Shown here piece after piece: positions 49,418 to 57,779 of a stretch of 64,000 nt of DNA. Source of the DNA: Pauljensenia sp018375675 (GTDB taxonomy: Bacteria; Actinomycetota; Actinomycetes; Actinomycetales; Actinomycetaceae); NCBI GenBank assembly GCA_041432705.1, contig JAPWAE010000003.1, positions 1-64,000 on the forward strand, given 5' to 3'. The notes under the pieces were generated by a model. It was given only the letters and a program-made list of their open reading frames with translations. It did no database searches and was not told the origin of the DNA. A program made the translations under genes and the position numbers. The number at the start of each line of letters is the position of its first letter. The stretch's first letter is position 1.

Positions 49418-50160
49418 GAGGCGTCCGGGACAGACGCGAATACCTCGTGGTGCGCGATGCCTGTCGTCCAGCGCGACGTCGGCCAGATGACCGCCTGAAC
49501 GGTACCGACGACCGAGGACACCGGCACGTAGGGAGACTGACCCGAGCCCATGTGGTAGCGAGAATCGGCCGAGTTCGAACGGTTGTCACCCATCACCCAC
49601 AGGTGTCCCTCGGGAACAACAACATCGAAAGTGCGCTCGCCACACGGCACCTGGCCATCGGGCACGTAGGTCTCGTCAAGCTCAACTCCGTTGACGCTCA
49701 CCTTGCCGTTGGCACTGGTGCATGACACACGATCGCCACCGACGCCGATGACGCGCTTCACCAGCGTCTGCTCACTGCCTCCCGGGACGAAACCGGTGAA
49801 CTCCCCCAGACGGCGCAGCACTGAGGAAGAGGTCGCCTGCGACGAACCCAGCCAGCCGAGCGTGTCATCAAAGACGACGACATCCCCGCGCTGCACGTTC
49901 GAACGAAGTGCATCGATACGCGAGACGGCAATGCGGTCATCCTCCACCAGCGTATTGTGCATCGACGGTGAGGGAATCCAGAAAACCTGAACGATGAAGG
50001 CACGCAGCAGCGACGAAATCACGAGGGCAACGACGATGATCACGAGGATCTCGCGCAGCCACACGAGCGGGTTGCGACGAGCTCGGGCCTCCGCGCGATC
50101 ACGATCCCGCAGAGAAGGCGAATGCAGCGGTCCGAGCGACGGTCCTGCTGTCGGGGTCAT
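49414..50160 (-). CDS. lepB: Signal peptidase I
   Basis: Membrane serine-lysine protease that cleaves signal peptides of exported proteins. The 248-residue product has a single N-terminal transmembrane helix (LREILVIIVVALVISSLLRA, about 35-55), the catalytic Ser in PSPSMHNTL, the Lys in VKRVIGVGGD and the GDNRSNSADSR box. AAGGAG lies 6 nt before the ATG at 50160. It overlaps rnhB. Ffh and FtsY, which deliver its substrates, are encoded nearby. Confidence 0.96.
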   Translation of the reverse strand: MTPTAGPSLGPLHSPSLRDRDRAEARARRNPLVWLREILVIIVVALVISSLLRAFIVQVFWIPSPSMHNTLVEDDRIAVSRIDALRSNVQRGDVVVFDDTLGWLGSSQATSSSVLRRLGEFTGFVPGGSEQTLVKRVIGVGGDRVSCTSANGKVSVNGVELDETYVPDGQVPCGERTFDVVVPEGHLWVMGDNRSNSADSRYHMGSGQSPYVPVSSVVGTVQAVIWPTSRWTTGIAHHEVFASVPDAS

Positions 50161-50202
50161 GCAATCTCCTTGTCGTTGCGTCAACCATCCCAGGATACGG
50201 CG

Positions 50203-50233
50203 AGGCCCGACACCGGCGCGCGGTGTCGGGCCT
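50203..50233 (-). terminator. Hairpin after rplS
   Basis: A perfect 13-bp stem (AGGCCCGACACCG with its complement) around GCGCG, 38 nt past the rplS stop. The minus-strand tail is not T-rich; the plus-strand side has CCTTTCC. Confidence 0.6.
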
Positions 50234-50270
50234 TTCCGTGAAAAATGCCAAGGCGTATGCCTGGCAAGCC

Positions 50271-50627
50271 TCAGGCGGACTTGCCGGAACGGTGTTCCTT
50301 GATCTTCGCGGCCTTGCCGTGACGCTCACGCAGGTAGTAGAGCTTCGCGCGACGCACGTCGCCCTTGGTGACGACCTCGATGTGGTCGATCGTGGGGGCG
50401 TGAACCGGGAAGGTACGCTCGACGCCCACACCGAAGGAAACCTTGCGGATGGTGAACGTGGAGGACACACCGTGACCGCGACGAGCGATCACGACACCCT
50501 GGAAGACCTGGATACGAGAGCGGTTGCCTTCGATGACCTTGACGTGCACCTTGAGGGTGTCGCCAGCTCGGAACGAGGGGATGTCATCGCGCAGCGAAGC
50601 CGCATCAACGGCGTCCAGCTTCTGCAT
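50271..50627 (-). CDS. rplS: Large ribosomal subunit protein bL19
   Basis: 50S protein at the subunit interface. The 118-residue product has FRAGDTLKVHVKVIEGNRSRIQVF, GVVIARRGHG, TFTIRKVSFGVGVERTFP and KLYYLRERHGKAAKI. AAGGAG precedes the ATG at 50627; a start six codons earlier lacks a site. It has its own long leader and terminator. Confidence 0.98.
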   Translation of the reverse strand: MQKLDAVDAASLRDDIPSFRAGDTLKVHVKVIEGNRSRIQVFQGVVIARRGHGVSSTFTIRKVSFGVGVERTFPVHAPTIDHIEVVTKGDVRRAKLYYLRERHGKAAKIKEHRSGKSA

Positions 50628-50762
50628 TTCTTCTCCTTGACGCAACTGCCGCAGGTCGGAAGCGCCTGGTTGGGCGGGTCGAACCCGCTCACTTGACGTG
50701 TGATCGTGCGCCTTGGTGTCCCCCTGCGGCAGGATGAACCGCGCACAATCCCGGCTATTATC
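50628..50762 (-). promoter_or_regulatory. rplS promoter (-10) and structured leader
   Basis: GATAAT at 50757-50762 (minus) predicts a start near 50750. In the leader CTGCCGCAGG/CCTGCGGCAG (50646-50655 and 50723-50732) form a perfect 10-bp closing stem around an inner hairpin GCGGGT/ACCCGC (50674-50688) with a short loop. This is a candidate autoregulatory L19 leader. Confidence 0.5.
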
Positions 50763-50799
50763 CCACAGCAGGACGCACCGGGGCTAGTGCGTGGACGTG

Positions 50800-52152
50800 T
50801 TATGCGGTGAGATCACGCACCATGACGACGTCGTAGTTGCGTACACCGCCCACATCAAACGTACGGCTCGATCGCTTCCGGAATCCGTGGCGCTTGTAAA
50901 AGGCTTGCGCCTCCTTGTTACCGCGATTGGTGCCGAGCACAACAGCGGCATGCCCCAAGTCCTGCGCATCGGCGATGGCACGCTCGATGAGCGCGTCCGC
51001 AACACCGCTGCCTCTCCACGCCTCGTCGACATAGCACTTGGACAGGTATGCGCTGCCCGCATCGACGCGTCCGGGACATATGAGATCGCTCGGCAGCGCA
51101 TCGGGTCCAACGTGGGTGAGCACGTAACCGACGAGGCCACCCCAGACCTCGGCGACGAACAGGCGGTGACGCGCGGGATCGGAAATAAGGGCGTCAAACA
51201 CATCGGCGCTGAGCTGCGTGGCGATGTGCTCCGCAATCGCTTCCTCGGGCAGGTTCTCCGGGCAAGCATCCGGGAACGTGCGCGCCGCAAGCTCGCTGAC
51301 TGCGACGACGTCCTCAAGCTCAGCCTGTCGCACGTCGAGCCGTTCCGCCGCTCCAGCTCGCGGGTAGGCAACACCGCAGCGGGCCAGCGTCGCACGGTCC
51401 TCGCGCGTCAGGGACGAAGCGTCCAGCGACAGCGCGAGATCGGGGCGCACGCGAGCTGTCTTCTCAATCGCACGATCGCGTCGCCAACGCTCAATAGCCG
51501 CGTGATTACCACCGAGAAGCACCTCGGGAATCTCGAGCGAGCGAAACTCCCTGGGCTTGGTGAACACGGGGTATTCGAGGAGGCCCGCACCCGAGTGCGA
51601 TTCTTCAACAAGGGAGTCCGGGTTTCCCATGAAACCGTCGAGAAGACGTGCAACAGCCTCAGTGAGAACCATCGCGGCGACCTCGCCGCCGTTGAGGACG
51701 TAGTCGCCGATGGAAAACTCGACGACCTCAACGCCGGCGCCACGATAGTGTTCGGCGACGCGGGCGTCGATGCCCTCGTATCGACCGCAGGCAACGATGA
51801 TCTGGTCGGCGCGCGCGAGGTCCTCCACGCGCGGCTGGGTCAGCGGTGTACCGGACGGCGTCGGAATCGCGAGGACGCGGCGCGGCGAGGCCTGGGTCCC
51901 ATCGCCGTCACGCTCCCGGAGCGGCATGGCGAGGACCTCGTCGAGGGCACGAGCCCACACATCCGCACGCATCACCATGCCTGCACCACCGCCGTAGGGG
52001 GTGTCATCGACGCTGCGATGCTTGTCGGTGGCCCACTCGCGCAGGTCGTGCGCCTGGAGATGCACGAGGCCGGCGTCCTCTGCTTTCCCCATCAACGACA
52101 GGCGAAGGGGAGCAAAATAGTCCGGGAAAATCGAAATAAGGTCGAATCGCAC
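50800..52152 (-). CDS. trmD: tRNA (guanine(37)-N1)-methyltransferase fused to a GNAT acetyltransferase domain
   Basis: N-terminal TrmD (about 1-250) methylates G37 of tRNAs using S-adenosylmethionine; seen in FDLISIFPDYF, DDTPYGGGAGMVM, CGRYEGIDARV and the knot region FSIGDYVLNGGE. The 450-residue protein is about 200 residues longer than a normal TrmD: from about 270 it carries a GNAT fold with YLSKCYVDEAWRGSGVADAL (acetyl-CoA pyrophosphate loop R-x-x-G-x-A) and NRGNKEAQAFYKRHGFRK. The GTG at 52152 follows the rimM stop by 4 nt. The acetyl acceptor is unknown. Confidence 0.9.
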   Translation of the reverse strand: MRFDLISIFPDYFAPLRLSLMGKAEDAGLVHLQAHDLREWATDKHRSVDDTPYGGGAGMVMRADVWARALDEVLAMPLRERDGDGTQASPRRVLAIPTPSGTPLTQPRVEDLARADQIIVACGRYEGIDARVAEHYRGAGVEVVEFSIGDYVLNGGEVAAMVLTEAVARLLDGFMGNPDSLVEESHSGAGLLEYPVFTKPREFRSLEIPEVLLGGNHAAIERWRRDRAIEKTARVRPDLALSLDASSLTREDRATLARCGVAYPRAGAAERLDVRQAELEDVVAVSELAARTFPDACPENLPEEAIAEHIATQLSADVFDALISDPARHRLFVAEVWGGLVGYVLTHVGPDALPSDLICPGRVDAGSAYLSKCYVDEAWRGSGVADALIERAIADAQDLGHAAVVLGTNRGNKEAQAFYKRHGFRKRSSRTFDVGGVRNYDVVMVRDLTA

Positions 52153-52156
52153 GGTG

Positions 52157-52669
52157 TCAGTTGTCCTCGCGCTCCGAGACCGCATCATCGTCAAACAAGC
52201 CGGGCGGCGCGTCGATGACAACGACCCCGCCCTCGACATCGACCGTAGGAACGAGCGCTGTCACGAAGGGAACCATGACAGTGCCGCGATCCGTGGCAAC
52301 GAGAAGCAAATCCTGAGCCGCGCCAGGAGTCAGCCCGCTGACGGTACCGAGAACATCGCCGGACGGAGTGCGCGCCTGGAGCCCCTTGAGTTCATGCGGG
52401 TACCAGGCGTCCTCCTCGGGGTGGGCGTCGACGAGCAGGCGGGCGCCGCGCAGAGCCTCCGCATCCTCCCGAGTCGCGCATTCCTCAAACGACGCGAGCA
52501 CGCGATCCTTATGCACGCGAACGCTGCGCACAGTGAGACTGCGCTGATCTCCCGCAATGTCCAAGCGCGAACCGGGTGCCATCACCTCGGGATCGTCGCT
52601 GCGCACGTCCACGATGACCTCGCCTCGCAAGCCGTGGGCAGGGCCGACGATAGCGGCTGTGAGCTGCAT
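52157..52669 (-). CDS. rimM: Ribosome maturation factor RimM
   Basis: Assists maturation of the 30S head, binding uS19. The 170-residue product has the N-terminal RimM domain with GPAHGLRGEVIVDVRSD and the C-terminal PRC-barrel with YPHELKGL and LLLVATDRGTVMVPFVTALVP. It precedes trmD by 4 nt and follows the khpA terminator. Confidence 0.95.
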   Translation of the reverse strand: MQLTAAIVGPAHGLRGEVIVDVRSDDPEVMAPGSRLDIAGDQRSLTVRSVRVHKDRVLASFEECATREDAEALRGARLLVDAHPEEDAWYPHELKGLQARTPSGDVLGTVSGLTPGAAQDLLLVATDRGTVMVPFVTALVPTVDVEGGVVVIDAPPGLFDDDAVSEREDN

Positions 52670-52711
52670 GTGTTCTCCTGACGATAAACGGGGACTCCCC
52701 CGAAGGATACA

Positions 52712-52744
52712 ACGAAGGGGCCCGGCAGTGCCGGACCCCTTCGT
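52712..52744 (-). terminator. Terminator of rpsP-khpA
   Basis: ACGAAGGGG pairs with CCCCTTCGT, with an inner CCGGC/GCCGG pairing. The minus-strand tail is TTGTATCC. Confidence 0.7.
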
Positions 52745-52758
52745 GACGTGTGCGAGTC

Positions 52759-52998
52759 TTACTCGCGATCCGTGTCGACGACGTCAACGCGGACGGTGCC
52801 ACGCGTGGACAACGCACCCATGACGGTGCGCAGCGCGCGAGCCGTCCGACCGCCGCGTCCGATGACGCGACCCAGGTCCTCGGGGTTCACGCGAACCTCA
52901 AGAAGCTGGCCACGTCGCATGGAACGAGGCGTCACCTCGACATCTTCGGGGTGGTCAACGATCCCGCTGACCAGGTGCTCCAACGCGTCGGCGAGCAT
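52759..52998 (-). CDS. khpA: KH-domain RNA-binding protein KhpA
   Basis: Small RNA-binding protein that with KhpB/EloR affects cell elongation and RNA stability in Gram-positives. The 79-residue product is essentially one KH domain, with the GxxG loop in GRVIGRGGRTARALR. It starts 2 nt after the rpsP stop and is co-transcribed with it. Confidence 0.92.
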   Translation of the reverse strand: MLADALEHLVSGIVDHPEDVEVTPRSMRRGQLLEVRVNPEDLGRVIGRGGRTARALRTVMGALSTRGTVRVDVVDTDRE

Positions 52999-53000
52999 GC

Positions 53001-53468
53001 TCAGGCATCCTCTCCGGCGGCCTCTTCGGAAGCCTGCTCGCCGGCCTCAGCCTCAGCAGCGGCTGCAGCAGCGGCGGCCTCTTCCTCGGCCTTCTTGGCG
53101 GAGGCAGCAGCCTTGGACTTCTCGGCAGCAGCCTCGGCGTCCTTGATGGCCTGCTCGGCCTGGGCGGCCTTGTCAGCCTCGGAGACGATGACGCGGGAAA
53201 CAGCGTCGGCCTTGCCGTTGAACTTGGCGATGTCACCGGTCAGGACCAGCAGCTTGCGGACCTGGTCGGAAGGCTGAGCGCCAACACCGAGCCAGTACTG
53301 GGCACGCTCAGAGTCGATGCGGATGATCGACGGGTTCGGCTGAGGATCGTAGTAACCGACCTCTTCGATGACGCGGCCGTCACGCTTCTTGCGCGAATCG
53401 ACAACGACAACACGGTACTGGGCAGCGTGGATCTTACCCACGCGCTTCAGGCGAATTCGAACTGCCAC
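53001..53468 (-). CDS. rpsP: Small ribosomal subunit protein bS16 with long Ala/Glu tail
   Basis: 30S protein. The first 85 residues are standard (MAVRIRLKRVGKIHAAQYRV, EEVGYYDPQPNP, QYWLGVGAQPSDQVRKLL). The remaining 70 residues are a low-complexity Ala/Glu/Lys-rich extension, longer than usual, probably helical or disordered. The product has 155 residues. It is the first gene of the rpsP-khpA unit. Confidence 0.97.
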   Translation of the reverse strand: MAVRIRLKRVGKIHAAQYRVVVVDSRKKRDGRVIEEVGYYDPQPNPSIIRIDSERAQYWLGVGAQPSDQVRKLLVLTGDIAKFNGKADAVSRVIVSEADKAAQAEQAIKDAEAAAEKSKAAASAKKAEEEAAAAAAAAEAEAGEQASEEAAGEDA

Positions 53469-53598
53469 TTGAGTGGTCTCTCCATTTCAGATTGGTGTGG
53501 ACCTTTGCGTCCCAAGGTGGGAAACACAGGGGTCGCATTGGACCGGGACACGACGGCACGCAGTGAGAGGGTCTACGAACCGCCGGGTACAGCTAGCG

Positions 53599-53628
53599 AT
53601 TATGCCATATTTCGCCCCTGAATCCCAA
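53599..53628 (-). promoter_or_regulatory. rpsP promoter
   Basis: A -10 CATAAT (53599-53604) and a -35 TTGGGA (53623-53628) with an 18-nt spacer, on the minus strand. Transcription would start near 53592, leaving a leader of about 124 nt. The rest of 53469-53683 shows no gene. Confidence 0.55.
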
Positions 53629-53683
53629 GTCAGGAGCAAGTGCCGTGTCGCGCGAATCGGTTAAATCGATCACTGCCGTGAGC

Positions 53684-54790
53684 TCAGGCGGACGGACGCT
53701 CCCAGACAGACGCTCCACCCACCGTGACGCGCGCAGGCTTCGCGAGGATCGTCGGATTGGCCCTCGGGTCCTCGTCCAGGATGAGGAAATCAGCGGGACC
53801 GCCCTCGACGAGGCCCGGGTAGCCGAGGTAGCGCTGGCTCACCCACGTCGCGGCATCGATCGCAAACTCAGCAGGTGCGCCCCATTGGAGCCACAGGTCA
53901 AGCTCGCCGGCGATCGTACCGTGATCCTGGTAGCCACCCGAGTCGGTTCCCATCAGGAGAAGGACGCCAGAGTCGACGAGCATCTGGAAGTGGGAGCGCC
54001 GCGCGTCGTACATGCCCAGCATCGTCGCCGCATAGACGGGGTACTTCGCCTTCGCCTGGGCCGCAAAATCCTTGAAGAGCTCGACCTGGCGCAGCGTCGG
54101 CGTCACAGCGATTCCGCGTGCAGCAATCTCGCTGGCCTGATCCTCATCAATACCGCTGCCATGTTCAATGTCGTCAACGCCAGCCTCAATGAGCGAGTCG
54201 ATCACGCGATGTGAGAACGCATGCACGGCGATCCTCGCCCCGGCCTCGTGCACGGCGGCAACAGCGTCAGTCAACACGGCAGGGTCCCACAGGGGCATGA
54301 GGTCTGAGTCTGCTCCGGCACTGCGGTCGATCCAGTCTCCGACGATCTTCACCCACCCGTCGGAGGAGTGCGCCATCGACGCGAGGACTGCGGGAAGCTC
54401 ACGCTGATCGTCGACGTCCAGCGGCAGGTCACGCATGTAACGCTTTGGGCGCGCAACATGGCGACCACAGCGGATCAGGTGCAAGCCGGTCGCACTCGCC
54501 GCCGCCGAGTTATCGACCGGGACACCGCAGTCCCGCACGACGGTCACACCACTCGCGAGCGTCACGCGCGCCTGCTCCACCATCTGTGCTTCGGACACCG
54601 AACCGGTCTCCGAGTAGCCGATATGGCAGTGCGTATCCACCATGCCGGGCACAATGACGCCGACCGACGGAGCCTCTTCACCGTCAGAGACCCGACGGAT
54701 CACTCCCCCATTGACGCGCCATGTGCCGCGCACCCACGACGGTCGCTCAGACGCGTTGTCCGCCCATAGGGCGAGGCCGGAGAACTCCAT
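53684..54790 (-). CDS. Amidohydrolase family protein (imidazolonepropionase/prolidase-like)
   Basis: A 368-residue metal-dependent hydrolase of the amidohydrolase superfamily. Metal and catalytic motifs are in order: DTHCHIG (HxH), VKIVGDW (candidate carboxylated Lys), AVHAFSH, DDIEHGSG and the late LLMGTDSGG (Asp). No signal peptide is seen. The pattern resembles cytosolic dipeptidases and imidazolonepropionases, but the substrate cannot be assigned. It starts 3 nt after the ffh stop, so it is probably co-transcribed with the SRP gene; its 3' end is 215 nt from rpsP. Confidence 0.82.
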   Translation of the reverse strand: MEFSGLALWADNASERPSWVRGTWRVNGGVIRRVSDGEEAPSVGVIVPGMVDTHCHIGYSETGSVSEAQMVEQARVTLASGVTVVRDCGVPVDNSAAASATGLHLIRCGRHVARPKRYMRDLPLDVDDQRELPAVLASMAHSSDGWVKIVGDWIDRSAGADSDLMPLWDPAVLTDAVAAVHEAGARIAVHAFSHRVIDSLIEAGVDDIEHGSGIDEDQASEIAARGIAVTPTLRQVELFKDFAAQAKAKYPVYAATMLGMYDARRSHFQMLVDSGVLLLMGTDSGGYQDHGTIAGELDLWLQWGAPAEFAIDAATWVSQRYLGYPGLVEGGPADFLILDEDPRANPTILAKPARVTVGGASVWERPSA

Positions 54791-54793
54791 GCC

Positions 54794-56377
54794 TCAGAGC
54801 TGGCCAAGCATGCGCTTGACGTCGTCCGGCAGATCGTCGATCGTCGGACGCGGAGCGGGGGCCTCCTGGGCGACACCGAAGGACGAGCCCTGGGGCGCGC
54901 TGCGCTCGGACGGGGGCAGCATGGCCTCGAGTTCCTGCTGGCGACGCTTGGCGGGGTTACCGGAGCGTGCACTCTTCTTCATGCGAGCGCGCTGGGCCTG
55001 AGCCTTGCGGGCATTGGCCTTCTGCTTCGCCTTGCCGCCGCGCCCGGGCAGTGCGCCCATACCGGGAACGCCGCCACCCATCTGGCCCATCTGCGCCATC
55101 ATTTCGCGCGCGGCCTCGAAGCGCTGCACGAGCTGGTTCACCTCGGTCACAGTCGTGCCAGAACCGCGGGCGATACGCGCTCGACGAGAGCCGTTAAGGA
55201 TCGACACGTCCTCACGCTCGGCCGGGGTCATCGAACGGACGATGGCCTCAACGCGGTCGACCTCGCGCTCGTCGAAGTTCTCGATCTGCTCGCGCATCTG
55301 GGCAGCGCCCGGGATCATGCCGAGCATCTTCTTCATCGAGCCGAGCTTCTTGATCTGCTGGAGCTGGCTCAGGAAGTCGCCGAGGGTGAGCTGGCCGGCC
55401 ATTGCCTTGGCCGCGACCTTCTCCGCCTCCTCGGCATCCATCTTCTTTTCGGCCTGCTCGATGAGGGTGAGGATGTCACCCATGTCGAGGATGCGGCCGG
55501 CCATACGGTCGGCGTGGAAGCGCTCAAAGTCGTCGAGCCCCTCACCCGTCGAGGCAAACAGAATCGGCGCGCCGGTCACGCCGCGAACGGACAGCGCGGC
55601 ACCACCGCGCGCGTCGCCGTCCAGCTTGGACAGGACGACGCCCGTGAAGCCGACGCCGTCACGGAAGGCTGTGGAGGTGGAGACCGCGTCCTGACCAACC
55701 ATGGCATCGAGGACGAACATGATCTCGTGGGGGTTGACGGCGTCGCGGATGGCGATCGCCTGCTCCATCATCTCCTGGTCGACACCGAGACGGCCGGCCG
55801 TATCGACGATGACCACGTTGATACCGCTCTGGCGGGCAAACTCGACGCCGCTGCGCGCGACCTCGACGGGGTCGCCGACGCCGTTTCCGGGCTCGGGTGC
55901 CCACACCTTGACGCCGGCGCGCTCACCGACAACCTGGAGCTGCTGGACAGCGTTGGGGCGCTGGAGGTCGGAGGCGACGAGCAGGACGGTCTTACCCTCC
56001 TCGCGCAGCCACTTACCCAGCTTTCCAGCGAGCGTGGTCTTACCGGCACCCTGGAGGCCGGCGAGCATGAAGACGGTGGGGCCGGACTCTGCGAAGGTCA
56101 GCTCACGCGTGGCGCCACCGAGGATCTCAACGAGTTCCTCGTGCACGATGGAGACGACCTGCTGGCCCGGGTTAAGCGCCTTGGACCGGGCTGCGCCGTA
56201 CGCCTTTTCGCGAACCTGCGTGGTGAACTGGCGAACGACGGGAAGCGCAACGTCCGCGTCAATGAGGGCGCGACGAATGTCGGAAATCGCGTGATCGACG
56301 TCCGACTCGGTCAGGACGCCGCGGCTGCGCAGGCTACGGAACGACTGGCTCAGACGATCTGACAGGTTTCCAAACAC
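54794..56377 (-). CDS. ffh: Signal recognition particle protein Ffh
   Basis: GTPase that binds signal sequences and SRP RNA to deliver ribosomes to the membrane. The 527-residue product has the N domain, the G domain with GLQGAGKTTLAGKLG, DTAGRLGVDQEMM and TKLDGDARGG-like LSKLDGDARGG, and the methionine-rich M domain with GSMKKMLGMIPGA. The C-terminal tail is basic and Gly/Met-rich. The GTG start at 56377 has GGGAG upstream. It follows the ftsY terminator and so has its own promoter. Confidence 0.97.
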   Translation of the reverse strand: MFGNLSDRLSQSFRSLRSRGVLTESDVDHAISDIRRALIDADVALPVVRQFTTQVREKAYGAARSKALNPGQQVVSIVHEELVEILGGATRELTFAESGPTVFMLAGLQGAGKTTLAGKLGKWLREEGKTVLLVASDLQRPNAVQQLQVVGERAGVKVWAPEPGNGVGDPVEVARSGVEFARQSGINVVIVDTAGRLGVDQEMMEQAIAIRDAVNPHEIMFVLDAMVGQDAVSTSTAFRDGVGFTGVVLSKLDGDARGGAALSVRGVTGAPILFASTGEGLDDFERFHADRMAGRILDMGDILTLIEQAEKKMDAEEAEKVAAKAMAGQLTLGDFLSQLQQIKKLGSMKKMLGMIPGAAQMREQIENFDEREVDRVEAIVRSMTPAEREDVSILNGSRRARIARGSGTTVTEVNQLVQRFEAAREMMAQMGQMGGGVPGMGALPGRGGKAKQKANARKAQAQRARMKKSARSGNPAKRRQQELEAMLPPSERSAPQGSSFGVAQEAPAPRPTIDDLPDDVKRMLGQL

Positions 56378-56422
56378 GTGTTTACTCCCAAGATGGCGGC
56401 TGTACTAGGCACAGGTTAGCGC

Positions 56423-56459
56423 ACCTCGGCCCCGGGAGTCGTCTCACCGGGGCCGAGGT
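56423..56459 (-). terminator. Terminator of ftsY
   Basis: A perfect 13-bp stem (ACCTCGGCCCCGG with its complement) around an 11-nt loop, 20 nt past the ftsY stop and upstream of ffh. Confidence 0.8.
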
Positions 56460-56479
56460 ACGCGTCATGGTGGCGGGGT

Positions 56480-57721
56480 TCAGCCCTGCGCGGAACCCAC
56501 GATCGCGTCGACGAAGCCCTGCGGATCGAAGGGGGCCAGATCGTCGGCCCCCTCGCCGAGGCCGACGAACTTCACCGGAACGCCCAGCGCACGCTGGACG
56601 GAGACAACGATGCCTCCCTTGGCGGAGCCGTCAAGCTTCGTCAGAACGATGCCGGTCACGCCGGTGGCCTCCGCGAAGACCTCGGCCTGCTTCATACCGT
56701 TTTGGCCGGTGGTCGCGTCGAGCACCAGAAGGACCTCGGAGACCGGGGCCTGCTTGGTCATAACGCGCTTGATCTTACCGAGCTCATCCATCAGCGTGGA
56801 CTTGTTCTGCAGGCGTCCCGCGGTATCGACGAGAACAACGTCGACGTCACGCTCGACACCTTCGCGCACGGCTTCAAAGGCAACAGAGGCCGGGTCTGCG
56901 CCCTCGCGGTCGCTGCGCACGACATCGACACCAACTCGCTCGCCCCACGTCGCCAGCTGATCGGCAGCGGCCGCGCGGAAGGTATCGGCGGCACCCAGAA
57001 TCACGGACTTGTCTTCCGCGACGAGGATGCGCGCGAGCTTGCCAACGGTCGTGGTCTTTCCGGTGCCATTCACACCGACCATCAGGACGACCGCGGGCTT
57101 GACGGAGCCGTCGACCTCGGGGCGCTCAAGGTTAAGAGAGCGATCCATGGAGGGATCGACGAGGGCCAGGAGCTCCTCGCGAAGGATCTCACGAATGCGC
57201 GCTTCGTCAGTCACTGACTCGACCGCGACGCGACGCTTGAGGGCTTCCATCAGCGCGTCAGTGGCCTCGAGACCGAGGTCAGCGATGAGGAGCGATTCCT
57301 CGATCTCCTCCCAGTCGGCGGCACCAAGCTGGCCGCGGCTGAGAACGCCGAGGATCGCGCGTCCCAGCGAGCCGGAAGACGCGAGACGTTCGCGCAGGCG
57401 CTCCATGCGGCCGCGCACGGGTTCGGGGCGCTCGATGGACGAGGCCGGGGTTGCGGGAGTATCAGGGCTCTGGTCGGGGGTGGGCTCGAGCTCATCCGCC
57501 GGACCCGCTCGAGGTTGGTCAGCGTCATCAAGCGACGCCTCGACAGGTGTGTCGGGACGAGCCTCGACGGGAGCCTGCACCTGAGGCTGAGGGGTCACGT
57601 CCTGCGACGAACGGCGACGCGAGCTCACGGCAAAGCGAATGACGACACCGATAAGCACGGCGACCGCCAGGGCGATAACGACTGCCCACGGCGATTGGAG
57701 GGTGGAAATAAAAGCGTCCAT
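56480..57721 (-). CDS. ftsY: Signal recognition particle receptor FtsY
   Basis: Membrane-associated GTPase that docks the SRP. The 413-residue product has an N-terminal transmembrane helix (AVVIALAVAVLIGVVIRFAV, about 13-32), an acidic Pro/Glu-rich linker (about 40-100) and the NG domain with GVNGTGKTTTVGKL, DTAGRLQNKSTLMDEL and TKLDGSAKGGI. The membrane helix is typical of actinobacteria. The ATG at 57721 has GATAAT exactly 6 nt upstream, so the transcript is probably leaderless; longer frames lie upstream of this promoter. The promoter sits in the loop of a terminator-like palindrome. Confidence 0.96.
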   Translation of the reverse strand: MDAFISTLQSPWAVVIALAVAVLIGVVIRFAVSSRRRSSQDVTPQPQVQAPVEARPDTPVEASLDDADQPRAGPADELEPTPDQSPDTPATPASSIERPEPVRGRMERLRERLASSGSLGRAILGVLSRGQLGAADWEEIEESLLIADLGLEATDALMEALKRRVAVESVTDEARIREILREELLALVDPSMDRSLNLERPEVDGSVKPAVVLMVGVNGTGKTTTVGKLARILVAEDKSVILGAADTFRAAAADQLATWGERVGVDVVRSDREGADPASVAFEAVREGVERDVDVVLVDTAGRLQNKSTLMDELGKIKRVMTKQAPVSEVLLVLDATTGQNGMKQAEVFAEATGVTGIVLTKLDGSAKGGIVVSVQRALGVPVKFVGLGEGADDLAPFDPQGFVDAIVGSAQG

Positions 57722-57746
57722 AGGGTCATTATCCCCTATGGACGCT
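57713..57746 (-). terminator. Perfect palindrome: terminator of the upstream gene with the ftsY -10 in its loop
   Basis: AGCGTCCATAGGG (57713-57725) and CCCTATGGACGCT (57734-57746) form perfect 13-bp arms around 8 nt. On the minus strand the right arm runs into TTTTATTT, a classic intrinsic terminator for the gene ending at 57780. The loop holds GATAAT (57728-57733), the ftsY -10; the arm and T-run are also ftsY codons 1-7. Confidence 0.75.
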
Positions 57747-57779
57747 CTTGACAGAAAACCTGAGTGCGGCATCACTGCG

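Noticed and set aside
50674..50688. T-arm-like hairpin as a tRNA gene
   Set aside because: No acceptor, D-arm or anticodon arm can be formed around it; it fits better as part of the rplS leader.
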